Assembly: GCA_036012565.1 (NCBI GenBank)
Contig: DASCPP010000060.1
Location: 1 to 13,638, forward strand
Direction of reading: 5' to 3'
DNA: 13,638 nt
From: DUAL01 sp036012565
GTDB lineage: Bacteria; Bacteroidota; Bacteroidia; Flavobacteriales; BACL11
Of this stretch, positions 1 to 7,561 are shown one piece after another. The notes beneath the pieces are model-generated. The model did not search any database, was not told the DNA's origin, and saw only the letters and a program-made list of their open reading frames with translations. Positions within the stretch are counted from its first letter, which is position 1. The number at the start of each line of letters is the position of its first letter. The position numbers and the translations under genes were made by a program.

Positions 1-84
1 TTTCTCATTATTATCAATTACAATAAGCTTTGTAAAAGAAGAGCCAATATCTACACCTAAAAAATATGAGTTATTTGTTATCAT
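1..84 (-). CDS. ASKHA-type ATPase, activator/BcrA-BcrD-like (partial, 5' end only)
   Basis: Only the first 28 codons are present; the gene continues past the left edge. The start ATG (84-82) overlaps the stop of the preceding gene in an ATGA arrangement, which implies translational coupling and fixes the start. The visible protein has the short segment FLGVDIGSSFTKLIVID. This is the phosphate-1 loop and first two beta strands of the acetate kinase/sugar kinase/Hsp70 fold, the same opening as BcrA and BcrD further up the operon. Family knowledge: such ATPases use a [4Fe-4S] cluster and ATP hydrolysis to drive low-potential electrons into a 2-hydroxyacyl-CoA dehydratase or benzoyl-CoA reductase. 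Coming after a BcrB/HgdB-like subunit, it is probably the activator of a second such enzyme. The cysteines that would confirm this lie outside the window, so another ASKHA kinase cannot be excluded. Confidence 0.7.
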   Translation of the reverse strand, partial: MITNNSYFLGVDIGSSFTKLIVIDNNEK

Positions 85-1046
85 AATGATTGATTTAATT
101 GTTCCCTTTTTGCTTTTGCAGTCATTGCTCTCATCATAGAAGAAAATGCTGAGTTGATGGGAGTTCTAAGGTTATGGATTTTACTATAATCAACAATTTT
201 ACCATTAAACAAATCTATTTCTGTTGATTTATTATTTATAAAATCTAATGCTAATGATGGAAAATGATTTCCTGCTTTTGTTAAGTAAATAATACTATGG
301 TCAAGGAAGTCATCAGAAATATTAATTCCTTCTTTTTGTGCCACTTCTATAGATTCTTCAATTGTTTGCCTAATTACTAAAACCAAATCAGGATCTGACA
401 TTGCCTCTAACATTGTAAGTTTTGAAAGTGCGCAAAGTGCACTCAAAGAAGAATTAAGGATTGTTTTCTCCCAAATGCTTTTCTTTAAACCCTGATAAGA
501 GCACGAAATAGTATCTAACTTATTATTTGAAAGTGAATTTGCAATAACTTCTGATAAGGCATCATTCTCTTTCTCTAAAGAAGCAATATAATTAGGAGCA
601 TTAATGAACATAACTTCAGTTTCTGAAGGGTTTTTTAATTTTCCTGCAAAATTAATAACCATTCTTAACAATTTGGAATTATCAAAAACTGAAGAATACT
701 CAAATTCAGTATCAATACCATTCTGAGCGCAAAGCATTAAAGTATCTTCTGAAATATAGGGTTTTACCATCTCTAATAACAGAGCAATTTGATGTGATTT
801 TACTGCTGAAATAATAACTTCAGGATTAAAATTTCCAACTTCAGAAATATCATCATACACAAATTTAAAGTCAGCTTTATTCTCAATAAATCCAGTCAAT
901 GTGATTCCGTTATCTTCAATCACTTCTTTTTTTTCTTCACTCCTTACAAATAAAGCAATATTATGTCCTGCATTTTTTAAATGCACAGCTAAAACCATAC
1001 CAACAGGTCCTAATCCAATAATTGCTATTTTTTTTATTTTCTGCAT
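81..1046 (-). CDS. ketopantoate reductase (PanE/ApbA) family NAD(P)-dependent dehydrogenase
   Basis: A 321-residue cytoplasmic protein of normal length for the 2-dehydropantoate 2-reductase family. Residues 11-16 (GLGPVG) form the Rossmann dinucleotide loop. The family's active-site positions are retained: QNG at 108-110, WEK at 192-194 (the lysine matching the PanE catalytic Lys), Asn198, and STEIDLFNG at 274-282 carrying the conserved Glu. It should therefore be an active reductase of a 2-oxoacid or similar substrate. Its start overlaps the stop of the upstream BcrB-like gene by one base (TGATG), and its own stop overlaps the next start, so it is embedded in the operon rather than beside pan genes. 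Established: some PanE-family proteins, such as that of Lactococcus, act as D-2-hydroxyacid dehydrogenases on branched 2-oxoacids. Inference: here it may make or oxidise a 2-hydroxyacid for the adjacent dehydratase-like module. True pantothenate synthesis is the alternative. Confidence 0.8.
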   Translation of the reverse strand: MQKIKKIAIIGLGPVGMVLAVHLKNAGHNIALFVRSEEKKEVIEDNGITLTGFIENKADFKFVYDDISEVGNFNPEVIISAVKSHQIALLLEMVKPYISEDTLMLCAQNGIDTEFEYSSVFDNSKLLRMVINFAGKLKNPSETEVMFINAPNYIASLEKENDALSEVIANSLSNNKLDTISCSYQGLKKSIWEKTILNSSLSALCALSKLTMLEAMSDPDLVLVIRQTIEESIEVAQKEGINISDDFLDHSIIYLTKAGNHFPSLALDFINNKSTEIDLFNGKIVDYSKIHNLRTPINSAFSSMMRAMTAKAKREQLNQSL

Positions 1047-2248
1047 CAGCTCATTTGTTCAATAAAAGTTTCAACTTTTGTTGTTGTTTGCCCTTCAGAG
1101 AAAAATCGCAAATCACATAAATCTCCTTCAATTACAAGAGTCTCTATTCCTGTTTCTTCTTTTAATCTTTGAGGCATCCCAAAGCGTGCATTTGAGTTAT
1201 TAAAACAAGTTTTTGCGTCATGGAAAATCATTCCATTAATATTAAATTCTTGAATATGTTTTTTTAGAATTTTAAATTTAGCTTCTTCACTTCTATTAAT
1301 AAAAATCTCTGTATAAGCAAGTGCTGATGATGCAAAGGGATCTTTACTATCAAAAGAATCAAAAATCCAAGAATTACAATATGTAGAAGCCACTACTGCA
1401 GAGTTGTTTTCTGAGAATAGATTAGAAAAATACCTCAATTTTCCCCAAATTGGCATACCCTCCCAATACACTCTGCTATCAGGTTTTTGTAAAAAACCAT
1501 TGCCATTATCTACATTATTTTGAAGTTCCTGATAAAGTTTCTGATAATATTCTTTTGCTTTTTCAGTACCCCTTAAAACAACAATTGGTCCCATATGAAT
1601 TGTACCATCAAAAAAACTAATTGGAGATAGAGAGTTTTTTCCAGTATTCAAACAATCCTTCCATAAATCGGTTGCTTCTTTACTTAAATTTAATGTATGT
1701 CTGAATCTGTCAATGTCAAATTTATTCTCTGATGCGCTCTCGCAAAGTGGAATCATTTCTTTGAATTGTGCAGAAACATCTTCAATATCTTCTTTACTCA
1801 CCTCATCTAAATACCTTGGAGGTTTTATTCCGAAAATAGGACAGTTAAATTCCTTTGCAAACCACATAAACCAATCCTGAACTTCTCTACATTGATTTGT
1901 GTTATAAACTATCAAATCAGGTTTAGGAACTCCATCCATACCATATTGTTTTGTAAGAGGAGTTTTATTCTGTAAGTACGATCCGATATCTGCAGTTAAA
2001 TAAGAACAGATATCTCCTGCATAACCCAATTTTACCGATTCTGGAATAAAATCCATTGCAGTTCGGCTTGCTCCTAAAAGTGCACCATGATTTTCAGGGA
2101 AATACACTTCAAAACCAAAACTCCTTAGAAGTTCGGCAGGACCAACAGATGTGCACCATGCAACTTTTTTTGAATTAGATAAATCAGAGAAATATCCATT
2201 CATTAGTTGTTTTAAATCTTTGGTTGTATGGATTTTGTAGTCTGACAT
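1046..2248 (-). CDS. BcrB/HgdB-like iron-sulfur subunit (2-hydroxyacyl-CoA dehydratase / benzoyl-CoA reductase superfamily)
   Basis: A 400-residue protein paralogous to the BcrB encoded at 6232-7521. Shared landmarks are a GPI...LRGTEKAKEYY block (220-235, versus GPI...FRGTEKAVEYY in BcrB), VVASTY (285-290), and a C-terminal EGDLCDLRFFS (374-384, versus ESDLVDPRYFS). Cys81 (GDICSY), Cys120 (NQC) and Cys348 (KTCFN) fall where this superfamily carries its [4Fe-4S] ligands. The family binds a CoA ester next to the cluster and performs radical dehydration or reduction. These enzymes are normally heterodimers, and no partner follows within the window. Either the partner lies beyond the left edge or this subunit pairs with BcrC. 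The start at 2248 is one base from the stop of the ligase gene. The product could be a 2-hydroxyacyl-CoA dehydratase subunit or a second aryl/enoyl-CoA reductase subunit; sequence alone does not separate these. Confidence 0.8.
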   Translation of the reverse strand: MSDYKIHTTKDLKQLMNGYFSDLSNSKKVAWCTSVGPAELLRSFGFEVYFPENHGALLGASRTAMDFIPESVKLGYAGDICSYLTADIGSYLQNKTPLTKQYGMDGVPKPDLIVYNTNQCREVQDWFMWFAKEFNCPIFGIKPPRYLDEVSKEDIEDVSAQFKEMIPLCESASENKFDIDRFRHTLNLSKEATDLWKDCLNTGKNSLSPISFFDGTIHMGPIVVLRGTEKAKEYYQKLYQELQNNVDNGNGFLQKPDSRVYWEGMPIWGKLRYFSNLFSENNSAVVASTYCNSWIFDSFDSKDPFASSALAYTEIFINRSEEAKFKILKKHIQEFNINGMIFHDAKTCFNNSNARFGMPQRLKEETGIETLVIEGDLCDLRFFSEGQTTTKVETFIEQMS

Positions 2249-2249
2249 T

Positions 2250-3956
2250 TTATTCTGCTAAATCAATTACATATAAATTATCTCCATGTGGTAACTCTTC
2301 TCCATACAAGTTTTCATAATGGTCTTTATATTTATCCAATACTCTCTTTGGCGCCATTTTCATTGATGGTGTAAGTGTATTATCATCTAAAGATAGGCAT
2401 GAATCCAAAATAACTGCTTTCTTTATTTTTGCAAATTTTTGTTTCAATTCATCATTTGATTGTTTTAAACAACCTTGCAAACATCTTCCGAACTCATTTA
2501 AATCTCTAGGACAAAAACAACCATCTTCAGGAGACTTCTGATAATTAGGATTTTTCAATATATTATGATTAGGAAATATAAGCGCGACTGGATAATCATA
2601 ACCGCTTCCTGAAACGATTACATATTGCACATAATGACATTTTTTTTCAATGATTTTCTCCAAATCAGTAGGAATAACTTTTTCTCCATTAGATAGTTTG
2701 AAAATTCTATCTTTTCTACTAATTAATTTTAAACCTGTAGATGTTAAAGCACCAACATCACCTGTTCTGTACCATCCGTCATTAGTAAAAATATCTTTAT
2801 TTGCTTCATCATTTTTATAGTACTCAGTCATTACATTCGGACCTTTTACATGAATCTCATCATCCTCCGCAATCCGCACACTTACACCAGGAATTGGTAG
2901 CCCAACAACACCTGTAACTCTTTCCAAATCAGGATTTGTGAGTGTACAACAAGGAGATGTTTCAGTCAATCCCCAACCTTCAATAACTGCAATTCCTTTC
3001 TCCTGAAAAAGAGTAGACAAATTAATTGGAAGTGCTGCTGCTGCTGTAAAAATAAACTTCAGTCCAGAATCAAAAAAGAGTTGTTTTGTATTTTCATCCT
3101 GATTACACAGTTCAACCAAATTCTGATATACTTTAGGAACAGAGAAAAACACGGTTGGTTTTATCTCTTTCCAATTTTCCATTATTTCTTTTGTGTCTTT
3201 TCCAAAGGAAGATTCAACCGAATAAGTTGCACCATTATAAATGGCTGTAAAAAGTTCAAAAATCCCTCCAAAACTATGATGCCAAGGTAAATACGAAAGA
3301 AACCTATCTTCCTCATTTACTTTTAAAATCTCTTTTATTGCTGCTTGTTGAGATAAAATATTTTTATGAGTTAATTGCACACATTTTGGAGTTCCCATTG
3401 TACCAGAAGTGTACATATTTAAACAAACTGTATCAGGAGAAATATCTAAAATTAATTCTTTTTCGTTTTTGTTTAATAAAGATTTGAATGGCATTAAATT
3501 GTCAAACTTCTCACTCTTTACTTCCTCAAAATGAATGATTTTTTTAAACGGAATTGAAACATCTGTTCTATCCAATTGTAATTGTCTTTCAACTGCTAAG
3601 TAAGTAGAATCAGAATGCTCCATTAGTAATTTTGCAGTATCCTCACGGAAATATGCAAATATCGGAACCGCAATTCCACCTATTGACATAATTGCTAATT
3701 CCAACTCCAACATCTCTAATCTGTTTGGAGAATAAATTACCATTTTTTCACCCTCAGAAAAACCTAAATCAGTAAGATTTGCTGCAATATTTTTAATGTT
3801 GGAAAAGAAATCACTCCAGATTATCCCTTCAAAAACTCCATTTACCTTCTCTTGAAAAACAACTTTATTCGAAAACTTTTCACTATTTTCAATTAGTAAA
3901 GTCGGGATGTTTATTACAATCTCTCCTAAGGATATTTCTGAATGAAGTGTTTTCAT
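2250..3956 (-). CDS. acyl-CoA synthetase (AMP-forming), long-chain/aryl acid-CoA ligase type
   Basis: A 568-residue member of the ANL adenylating superfamily. Core motifs appear in order: P-loop A3 MYTSGTMGTPK (181-191), SYLPWHHSFG (221-230), A5 GWGLTETSP (327-335), A7 WYRTGDVG (395-402), the A8 hinge region RKDRIFKL (414-421), and a C-terminal LTPSMKMAPKR where Lys533 is the likely adenylation lysine. It should convert a carboxylic acid, ATP and CoA into acyl-CoA, AMP and pyrophosphate in the cytoplasm. Overall layout resembles long-chain acyl-CoA synthetases more than classical benzoate-CoA ligases, which are usually nearer 520 residues. A cysteine-rich segment lies between A8 and A10 (Cys480, 482, 492 and 496, pattern CxCx9Cx3C). 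The start lies three bases after the bcrD stop, so the gene is cotranscribed with the bcr genes and likely activates the substrate of the pathway. The substrate cannot be named from sequence. Confidence 0.88.
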   Translation of the reverse strand: MKTLHSEISLGEIVINIPTLLIENSEKFSNKVVFQEKVNGVFEGIIWSDFFSNIKNIAANLTDLGFSEGEKMVIYSPNRLEMLELELAIMSIGGIAVPIFAYFREDTAKLLMEHSDSTYLAVERQLQLDRTDVSIPFKKIIHFEEVKSEKFDNLMPFKSLLNKNEKELILDISPDTVCLNMYTSGTMGTPKCVQLTHKNILSQQAAIKEILKVNEEDRFLSYLPWHHSFGGIFELFTAIYNGATYSVESSFGKDTKEIMENWKEIKPTVFFSVPKVYQNLVELCNQDENTKQLFFDSGLKFIFTAAAALPINLSTLFQEKGIAVIEGWGLTETSPCCTLTNPDLERVTGVVGLPIPGVSVRIAEDDEIHVKGPNVMTEYYKNDEANKDIFTNDGWYRTGDVGALTSTGLKLISRKDRIFKLSNGEKVIPTDLEKIIEKKCHYVQYVIVSGSGYDYPVALIFPNHNILKNPNYQKSPEDGCFCPRDLNEFGRCLQGCLKQSNDELKQKFAKIKKAVILDSCLSLDDNTLTPSMKMAPKRVLDKYKDHYENLYGEELPHGDNLYVIDLAE

Positions 3957-3959
3957 ATT

Positions 3960-4811
3960 TTATAAACTTACTCCTTTTTCCTTCAGTTTATAATACCTAA
4001 AACCTCCCCAAAGTGCTGCTCCAATTGCACCAGAATAAATTGCTTCATTACTGCTTAAGAACACAAAATCTCTATTTTTCTTTCCCTCTGCAAGTTCTTC
4101 AACTGCTTGTACCATTCCTTCATTCATACCCATACCTCCAACAAGTGCTATTGGTGACTCTGCTTTCAGAGCACCTAATAATTTAACTACTCTTTGTGCA
4201 ATAGAAAGGTTAATTCCTTTTACAATATTTGGAGTTGACAGTCCTTTTGAAACTAAGTTAATTACATCAGTTTCTGCAAGTACGGCACAAATTCCTGATG
4301 GAACTTCTGGGTTATCTGCTTTTAATGACATCTCTCCAACTTCCTCAATTGCCAAACCAAGATACCTTGAAATGTTTTCGATAAACTGACCCGAACCAGA
4401 TGCACATTGTCCTGTCATTTTATAGTCAATTACTTTTCCTTTTTCATCAATTTTAATAGCACGAACATAAAGCCCACCCATATCGACTACTGTTTTTGCC
4501 TTTGGAAAGAAATGTTTTCCACCTCTGGAATGAGAAGTCATACTATAAAAATGTCCTGTTTTTCTTTCTACCATTTCACCTTCACCAGTAGAAGCTAAAT
4601 AGGCAATATCATTATCATAATCCAGATTGTTTCTTCCTAATAATGTTGCTACAGTTTCAGTTGCAACAACTTTAGGGTTTCTCTTTCTAATTTTCTCAGT
4701 TTGTTTATCTAAAACTTTATGGTCTCCAGTTTCTTGATTATAAGAAATCAAAACACTTTTGATGTAACTTCCACCAACATCAACACCCATTGTATAAATT
4801 GTATTGCTCAT
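3960..4811 (-). CDS. bcrD: benzoyl-CoA reductase-like ATPase subunit D (BcrD/BadG family)
   Basis: A 283-residue ASKHA ATPase. I chose the ATG at 4811, one base after the bcrA stop, because it puts GVDVGGSYIK at residues 9-18 as in relatives. The in-frame ATG at 4865 would add 18 residues overlapping bcrA. Cys136 (GQCASGSG) and Cys175 (SGICAV) match the two cysteines of 2-hydroxyacyl-CoA dehydratase activators. In the BCR complex each ATPase subunit supplies such cysteines to a [4Fe-4S] cluster bridging BcrA and BcrD. ALVGGMGMN (222-230) and SGAIGAALWGG (260-270) are the adenosine-site and C-terminal helix segments. The phosphate-2 loop reads DMGGLYVRAIK (110-120) instead of the usual DIGGQDxK. 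Known role of the family: with BcrA, ATP hydrolysis lowers the potential of electrons passed to the BcrBC ring-reducing site. Its position as fourth gene matches the bcrCBAD order of Thauera. Confidence 0.85.
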   Translation of the reverse strand: MSNTIYTMGVDVGGSYIKSVLISYNQETGDHKVLDKQTEKIRKRNPKVVATETVATLLGRNNLDYDNDIAYLASTGEGEMVERKTGHFYSMTSHSRGGKHFFPKAKTVVDMGGLYVRAIKIDEKGKVIDYKMTGQCASGSGQFIENISRYLGLAIEEVGEMSLKADNPEVPSGICAVLAETDVINLVSKGLSTPNIVKGINLSIAQRVVKLLGALKAESPIALVGGMGMNEGMVQAVEELAEGKKNRDFVFLSSNEAIYSGAIGAALWGGFRYYKLKEKGVSL

Positions 4812-4812
4812 A

Positions 4813-6219
4813 TTATTTCTTTTTCTTTTTTGATGGTAAATCAACTGCAATATTTCTTCTAGCAAACATTGCTCCTCCTAACGCTCCCATAAAAATGGAA
4901 TCTGTGTGGATATTCATTGTAAGTTCACCATAAGAATCCGTTACCATTTGTTTTACATATTTTAATACTGCCTGATTTCTTGCAACTCCTCCCGTGAAAG
5001 TAAATTCATCACGAACACCTCCCGAACGAGCAATTAAAGACATTGCTCTTTGTACAATTGCTTTATGTAATCCTGCTAATATATTTGGTCTTTTTTCTCC
5101 ATTATGTAAAAGTTCTTTTACCTCAGTACCTGCAAAAACAGTACAAGTAGAACAAATTGTGGCTTCTTTATCTGCCTCTAATGCTTCTGGTCCTAATTCA
5201 TTTAAAGAAATCCCAAACTCATCTGCAATATATCCAAGATATCTACCACAACCGGCTGCACATCTATCGTTCATATGAAAAGAAGTAACCAATCCATGAG
5301 TATCAACCTGAATTGCCTTAGTATCCTGACCTCCAATATCTAAAACTGTTCGTGTGTTCGGAAATACAGCATGAGCCCCAAATGCATGACATAAAATTTC
5401 TGATTTAATACAGTCTTCTGGGAAAGGAAGTAATGCTCTACCATAACCAGTACCAACCATATTTGCAATATGAATATCCTCATCTGCAATCTCATCAATA
5501 TGTTCTCTTAAAGTGCTTTCAACATTTTTATAATTGCTTTTTACTGCATTCAGTTCTGCATAATACCAATCTTCTTTATCATCATGTTCTGGCTCATCAA
5601 CCAATCCTTTGTACTTTTTATCTAATACATTCATTGATTCATCTACCAGTTCCTTGAAATTGTATTTTACCATTTCATTTTCAACTGGAGTAATACTTTT
5701 ATCGAATGCTAACATTAAAGGTTCAAAAACTAATTTATCTGCTTTTTCAACTTCTTGATTATACCTTTCACTTACAATATCTCTGAAAAATTGATTTTTA
5801 GAGCCTAAATCTTCATTAACAAATTCATTTCTTATTTGAGGTTCAATTAAATCTAAAATTTTAATCAGTTCGTTTTTTACATCTTCTTTATTGTCATAAG
5901 TAAAATTATCAACAGTTTGTAAAAGAGTCTTTCTTAAACTATCCATTCTTCTTTTAAACTGACGATATTGAAATACAGAACGGATATCTTTCATATACTT
6001 TTTAAACTCAGGTTTTGAGTCAATTTCAGTCTGTAATCTTTGTGTAAGAAGTGTAAATCTTGCATCATATGTAGCCTCCTCTCTTGCAATATCAGCTGCT
6101 ACTTTATAGTTTGCTCTAGTATTTGTAATTCCTCTTCCAATTATCTCATCTTTTTCGTTAATGATAACTGCTTTTGAAGTGGTTGAACCTAAATCAATAC
6201 CTAAATAATATTTCTTCAT
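4813..6219 (-). CDS. bcrA: benzoyl-CoA reductase-like ATPase subunit A (BcrA/BadF family)
   Basis: A 468-residue ASKHA ATPase, about the size expected for BcrA and much longer than simple activators of about 260 residues. GIDLGSTTSK (7-16) is phosphate-1 and DIGGQDTK (294-301) is phosphate-2. FTGGVARN (408-415) and MGALGGA (444-450) complete the nucleotide site. Cysteines 320 and 324 (RCAAGCGR) and 356 and 359 (ICSTC) include the bridging [4Fe-4S] ligands. The extra length is a highly charged, apparently helical insertion at about residues 45-250, before the GTGYGR motif at 256-261. The protein ends in five lysines, whose A-rich codons also form the region upstream of the bcrD start. Known role: ATP-dependent electron donation, with BcrD, to the BcrBC module from reduced ferredoxin. 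The start at 6219 is 12 bases after the bcrB stop. Specificity for benzoyl-CoA is inferred from the full set of subunits. Confidence 0.87.
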   Translation of the reverse strand: MKKYYLGIDLGSTTSKAVIINEKDEIIGRGITNTRANYKVAADIAREEATYDARFTLLTQRLQTEIDSKPEFKKYMKDIRSVFQYRQFKRRMDSLRKTLLQTVDNFTYDNKEDVKNELIKILDLIEPQIRNEFVNEDLGSKNQFFRDIVSERYNQEVEKADKLVFEPLMLAFDKSITPVENEMVKYNFKELVDESMNVLDKKYKGLVDEPEHDDKEDWYYAELNAVKSNYKNVESTLREHIDEIADEDIHIANMVGTGYGRALLPFPEDCIKSEILCHAFGAHAVFPNTRTVLDIGGQDTKAIQVDTHGLVTSFHMNDRCAAGCGRYLGYIADEFGISLNELGPEALEADKEATICSTCTVFAGTEVKELLHNGEKRPNILAGLHKAIVQRAMSLIARSGGVRDEFTFTGGVARNQAVLKYVKQMVTDSYGELTMNIHTDSIFMGALGGAMFARRNIAVDLPSKKKKK

Positions 6220-6231
6220 TCTGTAATTATT

Positions 6232-7521
6232 TTACTTTTCGTTTATTGTTTCCATTGATTTTCTTTGCTCTAACATCTGGAAAAATGATTCTAATCTGTT
6301 TTTTATGTTTGAATAAGAGAAGTATCTTGGATCTACTAAATCTGATTCGATAAATCCAACTGGGATTTCTAATCTATCTTCAATCTCTCTCATCATTCCT
6401 AATTGCCCTGCTGAAAAAGAATTACAACTTTTTATAGAATTGGTAATATATCCATCCGCATCATAATTCTCAATACATTTAGATAATAAATCTATCCTTT
6501 GAGGGATGTTTAAATTTGTATAACAATTCATACAATATTCTGCTAATGATTCAAGAGGTCGGCTAGGATCGTGCCTCCATCCCATATCATATACGCCACC
6601 TACTTTTGTATAGGAAGATGCAACAATTACGGCTCCAATATCATAAAAGATTCTCCAGAACTCTCTGAAGGAAGTCCAGTTTGGAGGACCCTCAACTACT
6701 AATCTGTATTTTTCTTCTTTCATCTCTCCTTCAGGTGTAATAGGACCTAAACCTAAACGAATTCTCTCCTGAATTTCAGAGTACAATTCTCTATAATACT
6801 CTACTGCTTTTTCAGTTCCTCTGAATCCAATATTAATTGGTCCTATGTAGTAAACGCCTGCAAAATATGCGTCAATTGGAGATGGTTTATGTTTAGTTGT
6901 GTCAAATATTTTAGTAATCCAATCTTCCGCTTCTTTTGCTAATTCTAAGTGTTTTTTAAGTTTCCCCTCATCATACTTAATACCTGTAACTTTCTCAAAC
7001 TGAGGGATAACTTCCTCAGTAAATTGTTTTACCATATACTCTGTCATTTCAGGTGTCATTTCTGCATTTTCCTGATATGGAGTGTGAACCATAATTACTT
7101 TTGCATTAGGGTATTCTCTTTTCAGAGTTTCAAACCATTTTAAAAAGGTAAAACAACCCGTATAAGATAAAAGTAAAACATCTGGTTCTGGTATTTTCTG
7201 ACCTGTAGGGCCAATATTTCCTTTCATCATCATGCCTACATCACACTTTACATAAGTACATACATCTTCTGAATGTGCATTTCTTTCCGCTTCCTTAATA
7301 TATGATGCTGATTTTTTTCTCATTGCAGATTGTAGTGCATTTATCTCAGGATATACAGGTAGCATATCAAAGGTTCTGATTAGTTCAGAAAGGTTGCCTG
7401 GTATAAAAGTATAACACACCTTTTTACCTAATTCCTTTGCATTTGCTAAATCGTTAAAAAGTCCGGCTATCATCTCCTTTTGGAGTACCATGCTTCTTTC
7501 TTTTTGTGCTTCTTTTGACAT
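6232..7521 (-). CDS. bcrB: benzoyl-CoA reductase-like subunit B (BcrB/BadE family)
   Basis: A 429-residue member of the HgdB/BcrB family, the expected size for BcrB. Candidate cluster cysteines are Cys88 and Cys93 (VCTYVKC), Cys123 (YTGCF), Cys330/333 (YCMNCY) and Cys366 (KSCNSFS). Conserved blocks include GPINIGFRGTEKAVEYY (227-243), GAVIVASSY (296-304) and ESDLVDPRYFS (392-402). With BcrC it forms the module that holds [4Fe-4S] clusters and the acyl-CoA, where the aromatic ring is reduced by two electrons. The gene starts 40 bases after bcrC and is followed 12 bases later by bcrA. Residue patterns fit BcrB better than the beta subunit of 2-hydroxyglutaryl-CoA dehydratase because all four Bcr partners are adjacent in canonical order. 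The substrate could still be a substituted benzoyl-CoA or another unsaturated acyl-CoA. Confidence 0.87.
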   Translation of the reverse strand: MSKEAQKERSMVLQKEMIAGLFNDLANAKELGKKVCYTFIPGNLSELIRTFDMLPVYPEINALQSAMRKKSASYIKEAERNAHSEDVCTYVKCDVGMMMKGNIGPTGQKIPEPDVLLLSYTGCFTFLKWFETLKREYPNAKVIMVHTPYQENAEMTPEMTEYMVKQFTEEVIPQFEKVTGIKYDEGKLKKHLELAKEAEDWITKIFDTTKHKPSPIDAYFAGVYYIGPINIGFRGTEKAVEYYRELYSEIQERIRLGLGPITPEGEMKEEKYRLVVEGPPNWTSFREFWRIFYDIGAVIVASSYTKVGGVYDMGWRHDPSRPLESLAEYCMNCYTNLNIPQRIDLLSKCIENYDADGYITNSIKSCNSFSAGQLGMMREIEDRLEIPVGFIESDLVDPRYFSYSNIKNRLESFFQMLEQRKSMETINEK

Positions 7522-7561
7522 ATTATTTATTTCTTTAATCTAATATCTAACTAATAAATTT

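Noticed and set aside
4812..4865. Upstream in-frame ATG at 4865 as the start of bcrD
   Set aside because: It adds 18 residues encoded by out-of-frame bcrA sequence; the ATG at 4811 follows the bcrA stop by one base and gives the family-typical N-terminus.
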